32,015 nt of DNA, from positions 1 through 32,015 of the forward strand of contig CAJBVW010000072.1 in the NCBI GenBank assembly GCA_903959175.1, given 5' to 3'. Below, piece by piece: positions 1 through 8,258 of this stretch. A model generated the notes under the pieces. It saw only the letters and a list, made by a program, of their open reading frames with translations. It was not told where the DNA came from and ran no database searches. Each line of letters starts with the position of its first letter. Within the stretch, counting starts at the first letter, position 1. The position numbers and the translations under genes were made by a program. The DNA is from an uncultured Pseudomonadota bacterium (GTDB taxonomy: Bacteria; Myxococcota_A; UBA796; SXON01).

Positions 1-340
1 CGCCCCGGGGATCCGGAGGGTCCCCGCGCGAGGGGGCGTCACCCGAAGGGCGGAGACCGGCGCCCGGGCCGGGCTCCGTCGGGCGGCGCCCGGGCCGGCC
101 GATAGCACCCGGCCGGCCTTCGGCCGGCGCGCCCCATCCGGGCTGCGGTCGAGGATGGGCGGGCGTTCGGGCCGGATGATGGCTCATCCTCTTCCGGAAA
201 AAAGGGCGTGCCGCGAAGTGGATGCGAAGGTGAGGTGGACGAGCTGCATCGTGACGCAAGCCTGCATGCAGCCGACTGGGCGGCAAGCGCGCGCGCCGAA
301 TTTCTGCGCGGTTGCTCGGAGCCGGCTCCCGCGGTTCCAA

Positions 341-422
341 GTGATAAGTGATGAGGTCAGACCCCGCTTCGAAGAAATCGAGGTTCGCTTGTCGCAGGTG
401 ATAAGTGATGGGGTCTGACCCC
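341..422. repeat. REP-like direct repeat pair
   Basis: Two 25-base direct copies lie at 341-365 and 398-422, differing at two positions. Each begins GTGATAAGTGATG and ends in a GACCCC block. In the second copy the end is a near-perfect palindrome, GGGGTC-T-GACCCC. The 32-base spacer contains the palindrome CTTCGAAG. A paired, partly palindromic, non-coding element next to a gene resembles the REP/BIME elements mobilised by REP-associated tyrosine transposases. No transposase gene is visible in the window, so the family assignment is inference. Confidence 0.6.
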
Positions 423-430
423 TCCGGCCC

Positions 431-465
431 TCCGAGGTGACCCCTCCGAGGTGACCCCTCCGAGG
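431..465. repeat. 14-bp tandem repeat, about 2.5 copies
   Basis: The unit TCCGAGGTGACCCC occurs at 431-444 and 445-458, with a partial third copy from 459. It lies directly after the REP-like pair and shares the GACCCC motif with it, so it may have arisen by slippage at the end of that element. Confidence 0.7.
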
Positions 466-510
466 GCCCCCTTGGCGAGCTCGCCCACCGCCCGCCGTGT
501 CTGCTGGCCG

Positions 511-540
511 TTGTCCACGGGCACCCCCGCGGAGTAGCAT
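511..540 (+). promoter_or_regulatory. Candidate promoter of the AmpG-like gene
   Basis: TTGTCC at 511-516 and TAGCAT at 535-540 are separated by 18 bases. They match four of six positions each of the sigma-70 -35 and -10 consensus. The start codon lies 24 bases downstream of the -10 box. This is a pattern match only. Confidence 0.35.
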
Positions 541-564
541 TGGCGACCCCCCTCCCGGAGCGGC

Positions 565-1956
565 ATGCCGCGTCTGAACCTGCTCGCCACGCCGAACGGC
601 CGACTCGCCGCCTTCACCTTGCTCTATGTCGGAGAAGGGCTGCCGCAGGGCTTCGCCACGGCCGCGGTCGCGCTGGAGCTGAAGCGGATGGGGATGGGGG
701 CGGAGGCGCTCGGGGTGTTCTCGGCCTCGATCATGGCGCCGTGGGCCTGGAAGTGGCTGTTCGGACCGATCGTCGACAACGTGTACCTGCGCCGCTTCGG
801 ACGGCGTAGCCAGTGGATCGTCGCGGCGCAGATCGGCATGCTGGTGACGCTGGGCGTGGCGCTGGCGCTGTTTCCGACGGAGGTGACGCCGGACGGCGCG
901 GTGGTGGGCCTCGGCCTGTTCACGACGCTGCTGCTCACCCACAACGTCTTCGCCGCGTGCCAGGACGTCGCGATCGACGCGATGGCGGTGACGGTGCTGA
1001 CCGACGCGGAGCGCGGCCGTGCGAACGGGCTGATGTTCGGCGGCGCGCAGCTCGGCATGGCGGCCGGCGGCTCGGGGGTCATCGCGCTCAAGGGGGTGTT
1101 CGGGTTCTCGACGGCGAGCCTGCTGGTGCCCGCGTGCCTCCTCGTGCTCCTCACGATGATGCTTCGGTTCGTGGCGGAGAAGGCGCTGGCGCCGGCCGCG
1201 GACGAGGTCGAGGGGCGCGGCTGGCGCGCGGTGGGCGGCGAGGTGGTGGACTACGTCAAGACGGTCGGGCGGGTGTTCTTCACCACGCGCACGGGTTTCA
1301 TGGGGTTGCTCCTCTCGTTGTTGCCCGCGGGCGGCATGGCGCTCTCGCTCACGGTGAGCAACGTCATCACGCCGACGCTCGGCATGACGGACGACGAGAT
1401 CGCGGCCCTCGGCTTCGCGAGCTCGCTGGTGTTCGCGATCGCCTGCGTGACCGGGGGCGCGCTCTCGGATCGGTTCGGCCGGCGCCGCACGCTCGCGATC
1501 TTCGCGTCGGGCACGGTGCTGCCGACGTTGTGGCTCGCCTGGCGCTTCCACGCCGCGGGCTTCCTCGTGGCGCCCCCGGCGGGCCCCGACGGGATGTGGC
1601 CGCGCGCCGAGGGGCTGATCACGGACTGGTGGGTCGGCGGGATGGTGTTCGCGGTGTTCGTCGGGCTGATGTACGGCGTTCGAAGCGCGTTCTACATGGA
1701 CATCGCCGAGCCGCGCATCGCCGCCACGCAGTTCACCGCGTCGATGGCGCTGTTGAACTTCGTGACGATGTACTCCTACTGGTGGCAGGGAAGCGCGCTC
1801 CAGCCCGCGGCCGAGGGCGGCTGGGGCTTCACGCTGCCCCAAGCGCTCGCCACCGACGTGGGGATCGGCCTGCTGTTCCTCCTCGTGCTGCCGTTCGTGC
1901 CGCCGCGGAAGGTCGAGCCCGCGCAGGTGGTGCCGGTGGGCGCCGTCGCCGGGTAG
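565..1956 (+). CDS. MFS transporter, AmpG/PAT-like
   Basis: This 463-residue polytopic membrane protein has the layout of a 12-helix major facilitator. The opening segment with EGLPQGF and the motif QDVAIDA at about residues 133-139 match the AmpG (muropeptide permease/PAT) branch, where the equivalent motif is (T/Q)QD(I/V)A(I/V)DA. The second half has the MFS loop signature SDRFGRRR. AmpG proteins import anhydro-muropeptides for cell-wall recycling; relatives carry other small solutes or acetyl-CoA, so the substrate here is open. The ATG at 565 is preceded by GGAG at a short distance. It is followed by 167 bases before the kinase gene and is probably monocistronic. Confidence 0.85.
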   Translation: MPRLNLLATPNGRLAAFTLLYVGEGLPQGFATAAVALELKRMGMGAEALGVFSASIMAPWAWKWLFGPIVDNVYLRRFGRRSQWIVAAQIGMLVTLGVALALFPTEVTPDGAVVGLGLFTTLLLTHNVFAACQDVAIDAMAVTVLTDAERGRANGLMFGGAQLGMAAGGSGVIALKGVFGFSTASLLVPACLLVLLTMMLRFVAEKALAPAADEVEGRGWRAVGGEVVDYVKTVGRVFFTTRTGFMGLLLSLLPAGGMALSLTVSNVITPTLGMTDDEIAALGFASSLVFAIACVTGGALSDRFGRRRTLAIFASGTVLPTLWLAWRFHAAGFLVAPPAGPDGMWPRAEGLITDWWVGGMVFAVFVGLMYGVRSAFYMDIAEPRIAATQFTASMALLNFVTMYSYWWQGSALQPAAEGGWGFTLPQALATDVGIGLLFLLVLPFVPPRKVEPAQVVPVGAVAG

Positions 1957-2060
1957 GGGCACGCGCCACGGCGGCGTCTGGGTGACATCCCGTGACCGAC
2001 CCTTGACACGTCAGGCGCGGCCGTTCCGCGGCCGGGTTCCCGCGCCATCGCGGTCGGGGA

Positions 2061-2090
2061 ATGACACCGACCCCCCCGAGGGTCTACCAT
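2061..2090 (+). promoter_or_regulatory. Candidate promoter of the kinase gene
   Basis: ATGACA at 2061-2066 (five of six to TTGACA) and TACCAT at 2085-2090 (four of six to TATAAT) are spaced by 18 bases. The upstream in-frame ATG of the kinase gene is the first three bases of this -35 box, so if the promoter is real the protein must start at 2124. The expected leader is then about 27 bases. Confidence 0.45.
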
Positions 2091-2123
2091 CGTGGTGTCG
2101 CGCAGCTCACGCGCGCTGGATCG

Positions 2124-5100
2124 ATGAAGGAAACTCAGGAACTACCTATCCAATTCGGGCGCTATCAGCTGCTCGAGCGCATCGCGGCAGGCGGGATGGC
2201 CGAGGTGTTCCTGGCCCGGAGCTTCGGCGTGGAGGGCTTCGAGACGCGCCTCGTAATCAAGCGGATCCTGCCGGAGCTCGCGCAGAACCCGAGGTTCGTC
2301 GGGATGTTCGTGCACGAGGCCAAGCTCTCGGTGTCGCTGAACCACCCGAACATCGTGCAGGTGTTCGACCTCGGGAAGGTGGGTGAGGACCACTACATGG
2401 CCATGGAGTACATCCAGGGCCGGGACCTCACGCAGGTCCTCCGCGTGCTGCGCCGCAACGGCGAGCGACTGCCCATCCCCATCGCGGTGACCATCGCCGC
2501 CGCCGTGGCCCGCGGGCTCGGCTACGCGCACGCCCGCGCCGCACCGGACGGCCGGCCGCTCTACATCGTGCACCGCGACGTGAGCCCCCACAACGTGATG
2601 GTGTCCTACGAAGGCGACGTGAAGCTCGTCGACTTCGGCATCGCGCGCCTCATCGGGGAGACCGCCAGCGCGCTGGCCCCCGCGAGCTCGGACGCGCGGC
2701 GGCCCGGCGGCGGGAAGTTCGCGTACATGTCGCCGGAGCAGGCGATGGGCGAGGCGCTCGACGGGCGCTCGGACCTCTTCTCGCTCGGCGTGGTGCTCTT
2801 CGAGATGCTGGCCGGGCGGCGCCTCTTCGCGGACGGCGACCCCGAGGAGAAGCTCCGCGCCGTCATCGCCTGCGACATCCCGGACGTGCGCGCCTTCAAC
2901 CCCGAGGTGCCCGACGCGCTGCGCGCCGTGCTCGCCAAGGCCCTCGCGAAGGACCCGGCGGAGCGCTACGCCGACGCGACCCTGCTCGAAGAGGACCTCC
3001 GCGCCCTGCTCTTCGAGATGGGCTTCCGCGGGGACGCCGCGCAGCGCGCCGGGCTCATGCGCCGGCTCTTCGCGGAGGAGATCGCCGGGCAGCGCGGCAG
3101 CGCCGAGCTGGAGCTGCTCGCGGAGGACCTCCACAACATGCACACGGGCGTCGAGCCCGAGCCGCTGGGCGGCTCCGCGCCCGACAGCGCCGGCACCCCC
3201 GCGACCGGCACGCACACCCTCGGACACACCCCCGGACACACCGACGAGCGCGCGCCGCGGCTCCTCCAACCGCACGGGGAGCGCCGCTCCGTCGTCGTCC
3301 TCACGGCCGAGGTCAACGGGCTCACCGACATCTCCGCCCGCGCCGAGAGCGAGGACATCGCGCGCATCCACTACCGGATGCTGCGCATGGTCCGCACCCT
3401 CGTGGACCGCATGGGCGGCGTCGCCGAGCGCTTCGACGACGACACGCTCTCCGTCTTCTTCGGCCTCCCCCGCGCCCTCGGGGACGACCTCGACCGCGCC
3501 CTCACCTGCGCCCGCGAGTTCCACCGGCTCGCCGCGCGCCTCCGTAAGCGTGGGATCGCGCTCGAGTTCTCGGTCGGCGTGCACATCGGCGACCTGACGG
3601 TTAGCCAGCGCTTCGGCAAGCGCTTCCGCTACGCCGCCCGGGGCGACACGCTCAAGAGCTGCGTGCGGCTCGCCTACGCCGCCGAGCCCGGCACCACGCT
3701 CGTGTCCGACCGCGTCGCGGCCCTCGCGGGCGACCGCTTCCCCTTCGACCGCGGCCCGGAGCTGCGCAAGAAGGGCGCGCGGGGCACGCGGCCGACGTTC
3801 CTGCTCGCGGGAGAGCGGCGGCCGGGCGTGCGCGGGGCGGCGGGGCGCTGGTTCCGGCGCGGCGACGAGCTCGAGGTGCTCCGCGAGATGGTCGCGGGGC
3901 TGCGCGAGGGCACCGGCGCGCGGCTGGCCATCACCGGCGACGCCGGCATCGGCAAGTCGCGGCTGTTCCGGGAGCTGCGCGAGCTCGCGGGCCGGCGCGG
4001 CATCCCCGTCTTCTCCGGGCGCGCCATCCCCTTCGGCAGCGATCGCCCCCTCGCCCCCTTCCGCGACCTCGTCAGCGACGTGCTCGGCATCAACCCCGAG
4101 ATGGGCCTGCCCGGCATCCGCGAGCGCCTCGACCGGCTCCAGGAGCTCCAGTTGGAGCCGTCAGACATCGCCGTCATCGCGACGCTCTTCGCGGTGGACG
4201 TGGGCGAGCGTCGCGAGCCGGGCCGGGAGGCGATGTTCACCGCGGCGGCGCGCCTCGTGCGCGGGCTCGCGGCGGACGGCCCCGTCATCCTCATGCTGGA
4301 GGATCTCCAGTATCTCGACCCGCTGGAGCGCTCGCTCTTCGAGCAGCTCCTCCGCGCGGCCGAGGGCGAGCCCGTGTTCCTCCTCGGCAGTTGGCGCGGG
4401 CGGCTCCCCGAAGGCCTGGGCGCGCTCCTCCGCGAGGTCGTGCTCGCGCCGCTCACCCCCGAGCAGGCGGACGCCATGGCGGCCGATCTGTTGGGCGCCG
4501 AGGCGATCGGCCCCGACCTCACGCGCCTCGTGCGCCGCACCGCCGAGGGCAACCCGCTCTACCTCGCGGAGATCATCAAGGCGCTGCACCAGGCGGGCCG
4601 CATCTACTTCGAGGGCACGACCGGCCGCCTGCGGGATCCCCGCATCGACCCCGGCCTCCCGCCCACCCTCCAGGGGCTCATCGCCGCGCGCATCGACGCG
4701 CTGGAGCCCGCTGCGAAGGGGGCGCTGCAGGTCGCCGCGATCGTCGGCCTCACGTTCTCGCCGCCGCTCCTCGGCGCGGCCGTGGGCGCGGACGACCCCA
4801 CGCTCCTCATCGGCGAGCTCGTGCGCGCCGGCCTCATCGTGCCGGAGAGCCGCAGCCCCGACACCGCCTACGTCTTCGCGTCCGTGCTCGTCTGGGAGTG
4901 CGTGCTGCGCAGCATCCTGGGCATCCAGCGTCGCGAGTACCACCGCATGGTGGCGGCCGGCATGGAGCAGATCCACGGCCCCCGCATCGAGCTGGTGGCC
5001 GAGTCCTACGCCGCCCACTGCCACGCGGGCGGCCGCATCCGGGACGCCGCCCTCGCCGTCTGCCGCGCGGGAGACGCCCACCGCCGCTCCCAGTTCCTCG

Positions 5101-6143
5101 ACCGCGCGCTCGAGTGCTACCTGCGCGGCATCAACTGGCTCAGCGCCGCGCCGCGCGACCAGCAGGACGACCGCCTCGACGCGCGCCTCCACCTCTGCGC
5201 CGGCGAGGTCGCGCTCCTCCTCGGCCGCGCGCGCGCGGAGAACCTCCTCCACGTCGCCCTCGACCTCGTCGCGGACGCCGGCCCCGCCGACTACGAGGCC
5301 CGCGCCCTGCTCGCCCTCGGCCAGATCCAGGCCGCGTCCGGCAAGTCGATGATGGCGCGCGCGCACCTCGACGCCGCGCTCGGCCTCGTGCGGCGCCTCA
5401 AGGACGTCGCCGGGCAGGTCCAGTGCCTCGAGGCCCTCGGCGGGCTCGCGCTGGAGGAGGGCCGCATCGAGGAGGGGCGCGTCCACTACGAGGAGGGGCT
5501 GCGCGTCGCCGGGGAGGACCGGGTGTTGGCCGCGCGTATGTTGCTCGGGCTCGCCAGTCACGCGTTACGACGGGACGACAACCCGAACGCGCTGGCGCTG
5601 CTGCGGCAGGCGCTCCCCTACGCCGAGAGCACGGGAGACCGCATCCTCCTCGGCCGGATCGTCAACAACATCGGCATCGCCCACTTCAACGAGGGCCGCT
5701 ACCACGACGCCCTCGAGGAGTTCCGCCGCGCGCTCCAGGTGCGCCAGGGCCTCGGCTACCGCTTCGGCGAGGTCGTGAACCTCCACAACATCGGCGACGC
5801 CTGGGTGCGCATCGGCGACATCGCGCGCGCCTACGCCAGCTTCGAGCAGAGCCGGGAGCTGGCGCGGGAGTCCGGGTGGGAGCGCGGGATGGTGATGAAC
5901 GACGTGTTCCTCGCCTACCTGCGCGGCCTCCGCGGCGAGGACGTGACCGACGCCCTGGAGAAGGCCGGGGCCGCCGCCGCCCGCCTCGGCGATCGCGAGA
6001 TGACGGTGCAGGCGCGTTGGCTCCTGGCGCGGCTCCTCCAGGACCGCCGCGATCCCAACGCCGACCGGATGCTCCGCGCCGTCGAGTCCGAGGCGCGGGA
6101 GGCCGGGTTGGTCGGGATCCTCAAGGAGATGGCGGGGGCGTAG
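2124..6143 (+). CDS. Ser/Thr protein kinase fused to cyclase-like, AAA ATPase and TPR domains
   Basis: This 1339-residue cytoplasmic signalling protein has four parts. Residues 12-300 are a Hanks-type kinase with a Gly-loop, Lys46, HRD at 150-152 in the form HRDVSPHN common in Myxococcota, and DFG at 170-172, so it looks catalytically intact. Residues about 388-560 resemble a class III nucleotide cyclase but are degraded: the first metal Asp is Glu396, the GD turn reads DD around 438-439, and the transition-state Asn is replaced. From about 585 there is an AAA/STAND-type ATPase with Walker A GDAGIGKS (605-612) and Walker B VILMLED (721-727). The rest, roughly 970-1330, is helical with TPR repeats. 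ATG 2124 is preferred over ATG 2061 because the latter overlaps the promoter candidate and lacks a spaced ribosome site. It probably phosphorylates unknown targets in response to a ligand or partner bound by the ATPase/TPR part. Confidence 0.92.
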   Translation: MKETQELPIQFGRYQLLERIAAGGMAEVFLARSFGVEGFETRLVIKRILPELAQNPRFVGMFVHEAKLSVSLNHPNIVQVFDLGKVGEDHYMAMEYIQGRDLTQVLRVLRRNGERLPIPIAVTIAAAVARGLGYAHARAAPDGRPLYIVHRDVSPHNVMVSYEGDVKLVDFGIARLIGETASALAPASSDARRPGGGKFAYMSPEQAMGEALDGRSDLFSLGVVLFEMLAGRRLFADGDPEEKLRAVIACDIPDVRAFNPEVPDALRAVLAKALAKDPAERYADATLLEEDLRALLFEMGFRGDAAQRAGLMRRLFAEEIAGQRGSAELELLAEDLHNMHTGVEPEPLGGSAPDSAGTPATGTHTLGHTPGHTDERAPRLLQPHGERRSVVVLTAEVNGLTDISARAESEDIARIHYRMLRMVRTLVDRMGGVAERFDDDTLSVFFGLPRALGDDLDRALTCAREFHRLAARLRKRGIALEFSVGVHIGDLTVSQRFGKRFRYAARGDTLKSCVRLAYAAEPGTTLVSDRVAALAGDRFPFDRGPELRKKGARGTRPTFLLAGERRPGVRGAAGRWFRRGDELEVLREMVAGLREGTGARLAITGDAGIGKSRLFRELRELAGRRGIPVFSGRAIPFGSDRPLAPFRDLVSDVLGINPEMGLPGIRERLDRLQELQLEPSDIAVIATLFAVDVGERREPGREAMFTAAARLVRGLAADGPVILMLEDLQYLDPLERSLFEQLLRAAEGEPVFLLGSWRGRLPEGLGALLREVVLAPLTPEQADAMAADLLGAEAIGPDLTRLVRRTAEGNPLYLAEIIKALHQAGRIYFEGTTGRLRDPRIDPGLPPTLQGLIAARIDALEPAAKGALQVAAIVGLTFSPPLLGAAVGADDPTLLIGELVRAGLIVPESRSPDTAYVFASVLVWECVLRSILGIQRREYHRMVAAGMEQIHGPRIELVAESYAAHCHAGGRIRDAALAVCRAGDAHRRSQFLDRALECYLRGINWLSAAPRDQQDDRLDARLHLCAGEVALLLGRARAENLLHVALDLVADAGPADYEARALLALGQIQAASGKSMMARAHLDAALGLVRRLKDVAGQVQCLEALGGLALEEGRIEEGRVHYEEGLRVAGEDRVLAARMLLGLASHALRRDDNPNALALLRQALPYAESTGDRILLGRIVNNIGIAHFNEGRYHDALEEFRRALQVRQGLGYRFGEVVNLHNIGDAWVRIGDIARAYASFEQSRELARESGWERGMVMNDVFLAYLRGLRGEDVTDALEKAGAAAARLGDREMTVQARWLLARLLQDRRDPNADRMLRAVESEAREAGLVGILKEMAGA

Positions 6144-6160
6144 GCCTCGCGGGGCCGACC

Positions 6161-8098
6161 CTACTCACACACCCGCTCCCCCCACTGATCCACGTTGTTC
6201 CCCTCGAAGCACTCGTCCACGGTGCCGAAGGACGTGGCGTCTCCGCCGTCGATGGTCACGAAGAGGTCGGTGAGGGGCGTCGGCACGCCGGTGAGCTCGA
6301 TCGACTCGGAGGCGGAGGCGCGGCCGGCGGGGAGCGCGGAGGTCCAGGTCATGCTCCCGAGGTGGACGGCGCCCGCCTCGGTCTCGCCCCAGATGTCGAC
6401 GAGCACGTCCTCCGTCACGTCCTGGTAGCCCTGGTTTCCGACGGTGAGCCACACGGTCACCTGGCCCCAGTCACACGCGTCGACGCACACGTCCTGGATC
6501 TCGACGAAGAGGTCCGGCCACGCGCGGCTGGCCCCGGGGGTGAGATCGCCCGAGCGGAAGTTGTTGTACGTCAGCCAGTTGGCGTCCTGGTAGAGCGGGA
6601 TGCTGCCGTCGTCGTTGACGTTGGTGATGCTGTACGCGTGTTGGTTCCACACGCGGCGGCCGGGTTGCCACGAGTGGTCGTCGTCCGAGAACACGGTCAG
6701 GCCGGTCATGCTGCCCCAGCGCCCGGGGGTGTTGGCGACGACGATGTCGGCGCTGCCATCCGCGTTCACGTCCGCGATCGTGGGGTACTCGAACCACGTG
6801 TTGTTCGAGTGGGTGGCGTCCTGCATCTTCATGCTGCCGTCGCGCCCGTCGAACACCCACACCCACCGCTCGTCCGCGTAGACCACGTCGGCGACGCCGT
6901 CCCCCTCGAAGTCGAACACGCTGGCGCCGGTGTTCCCGGAGCTCGGGTCCGTCGTCTCGGTGACCTGCCACGACACGGAGCAGTCGCGCTCGAACACGAC
7001 GTAGGTGGAGTTGGCCGCGACGCCGATCTCGGCGTACCCGTCCGCGTCGAAGTCGGCGACGGTGGGTGGGCCGCCGTACGAGCTGGTCGCGGAGGGGATG
7101 GCGGCGGTGCAGAGCACGGTGCCGTCGTCGTCCTGGACGCGCATGGTCGCGTTGCCGGTCACGACGACTTCGCCGAACGCGTCGTCGTCGAAGTTGCCGA
7201 CGGCGGTGTAGCCGTCACGCTCGCCGTTGTACCAGAGCGCGGTGCCGTCCATGCGATACGCGGCGTTGCCCGTGATGACCTCGAGGGCGCCGTCGAGGTC
7301 GAGGTCGACCGCGTAGCCGCTCGACCCGACGTTGAGCGAGCTGCCCCACCCGTACTCGCCGCGGCCGACGACGGTGCCGTAGGCGTCCACGATGCAGCTC
7401 CCGATGATGACCTCGGCGAGGCCGTCGTGGTCCATGTCGGCGATGCCGGGGGCATCCGAGATGCCGTCGATGTTCTCGCCGCAGTCGGTGACGGACCAGA
7501 GGCTCGCGCCGGTGCGGTCGAAGGCCTCCACGCCGCCCGCGATGGCCGCGAGGATCTCGACGTTGCCGTCGCCGTCGATGTCCCCGCAGGCCGCCCCGCC
7601 GGTGATCTGGAGGGTGCCGGCGCCGGTGGCGCCCCACAGCTCGTGCCCGTCGTCGCCGGAGACGGCGCGCAGCACGCCCGGCGAGTACGTCACGAAGACG
7701 ATGTCGGGCACGTCGTCCTGGTCCTGGTCGCCGTCGTCGTCGTCGTCCGTGAGCGAGCAGACCACGGGTTGCATCATACAGCTCGCCGAGCCCGGCGAGG
7801 TCGCGAACGTCGCGCTCGACCAGAGGACCTCGGGCGTGAAGGTGCCGACCACGGTGCCGCCCTCGTCGCAGGCGTCCAACTTGGGCACGTCGCGGGCGGC
7901 GAAGGTCTGGTCGTCACACTCGGGCGGGTCGCCGAGCTCGGCGGAGTCGGGTGGCGGGGTGATCGACGTGTCCACGTCCGGGGCGGGCGGGTCGACCTCC
8001 TCGTCCTCGCGGCCCGCGCCCATGCGGACGGGGTTCAACACGGAGTCCATCGTGCACCCAGCGGTGGCGACGAGGAGCAACAAGAGCGGGGCACGCAT
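6161..8098 (-). CDS. FG-GAP/VCBS-repeat lipoprotein
   Basis: This 645-residue protein starts with a lipoprotein signal ending in ATAGC (Cys15) and should be anchored in the outer or inner membrane facing outward. After an acidic, Pro-rich linker there are about seven beta-propeller-type FG-GAP/VCBS repeats, each with a calcium-binding-like D-x-D-x-D-G loop, for example DIDGDG, DMDHDG, DLDLDG, DFDADG and DFEGDG. A C-terminal beta-sandwich-like region follows, containing TVGNQGY, LTGVPTP and a final Cys pair. No enzyme motif is visible; binding or adhesion is the likely role. GGAGG at 8110-8114 lies 11 bases before the ATG. The gene ends 17 bases from the convergent kinase gene. Its C-terminus is clearly paralogous to the partial gene at 31755-32015. 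Confidence 0.88.
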   Translation of the reverse strand: MRAPLLLLLVATAGCTMDSVLNPVRMGAGREDEEVDPPAPDVDTSITPPPDSAELGDPPECDDQTFAARDVPKLDACDEGGTVVGTFTPEVLWSSATFATSPGSASCMMQPVVCSLTDDDDDGDQDQDDVPDIVFVTYSPGVLRAVSGDDGHELWGATGAGTLQITGGAACGDIDGDGNVEILAAIAGGVEAFDRTGASLWSVTDCGENIDGISDAPGIADMDHDGLAEVIIGSCIVDAYGTVVGRGEYGWGSSLNVGSSGYAVDLDLDGALEVITGNAAYRMDGTALWYNGERDGYTAVGNFDDDAFGEVVVTGNATMRVQDDDGTVLCTAAIPSATSSYGGPPTVADFDADGYAEIGVAANSTYVVFERDCSVSWQVTETTDPSSGNTGASVFDFEGDGVADVVYADERWVWVFDGRDGSMKMQDATHSNNTWFEYPTIADVNADGSADIVVANTPGRWGSMTGLTVFSDDDHSWQPGRRVWNQHAYSITNVNDDGSIPLYQDANWLTYNNFRSGDLTPGASRAWPDLFVEIQDVCVDACDWGQVTVWLTVGNQGYQDVTEDVLVDIWGETEAGAVHLGSMTWTSALPAGRASASESIELTGVPTPLTDLFVTIDGGDATSFGTVDECFEGNNVDQWGERVCE

Positions 8099-8258
8099 GG
8101 ATGGAGCATCCTCCGGTGGTCGGCGGCGCCCCCGACCCCCCCGGGCCTTGCGCGCTGCTTCGGTTCATCTCGGTACATCCTTGGATATGCCCGAGGCTGG
8201 GGCCCGGGAACGGGGGCCCCGGCATTTAGGCCCGTTAGAGGGGGCGCTCGAGGTACGC
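8099..8258. promoter_or_regulatory. Divergent intergenic region
   Basis: These 160 bases separate the divergent FG-GAP lipoprotein (-) and secreted protein (+) genes and must hold both promoters, though I cannot pick a clear -35/-10 pair. GGAGG of the minus gene is at 8110-8114. A 7-bp inverted repeat GGGGCCC/GGGCCCC lies at 8199-8205 and 8214-8220 with an 8-base loop; it has no T tract and could be an operator or chance in GC-rich DNA. Confidence 0.4.

Larger units (their letters stand above)
1..564. other. Non-coding left flank with repeats
   Basis: I see no convincing gene in this stretch. The frames open at the left edge and at 155-418 are low-complexity, or run through repeats, and lack the strong G/C third-position bias of the real genes. 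The first 130 bases are extremely GC-rich and can form short hairpins, for example a 7-bp stem at 112-118/122-128 with loop TTC, but none is followed by a T tract. The middle, about 190-400, is less GC-rich than its surroundings and carries the REP-like pair listed separately. The end holds a tandem repeat and the likely promoter of the transporter gene at 565. Confidence 0.6.

Noticed and set aside
112-128. GC-rich hairpin as a terminator for a gene to the left
   Set aside because: No T tract follows on either strand and no gene end is visible nearby.
155-418. An 87-residue plus-strand frame in the left flank
   Set aside because: It runs through both REP-like copies, lacks the codon bias of nearby genes and has no ribosome site.
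184-1962. Long minus-strand frame opposite the transporter
   Set aside because: Low-complexity Arg/His/Pro-rich translation with no domain; the plus-strand membrane protein has clear family motifs.
2003-2008. Perfect TTGACA as a -35 box for the kinase gene
   Set aside because: No -10-like sequence follows at 16-18 bases; the pair at 2061-2090 is better spaced and placed.
2061-2063. Upstream ATG as the kinase start
   Set aside because: It would add 21 residues unlike the family, has no spaced ribosome site and overlaps the best promoter candidate.
8199-8220. 7-bp inverted repeat as an intrinsic terminator
   Set aside because: It lies between divergent starts, where no transcript ends, and has no T tract.
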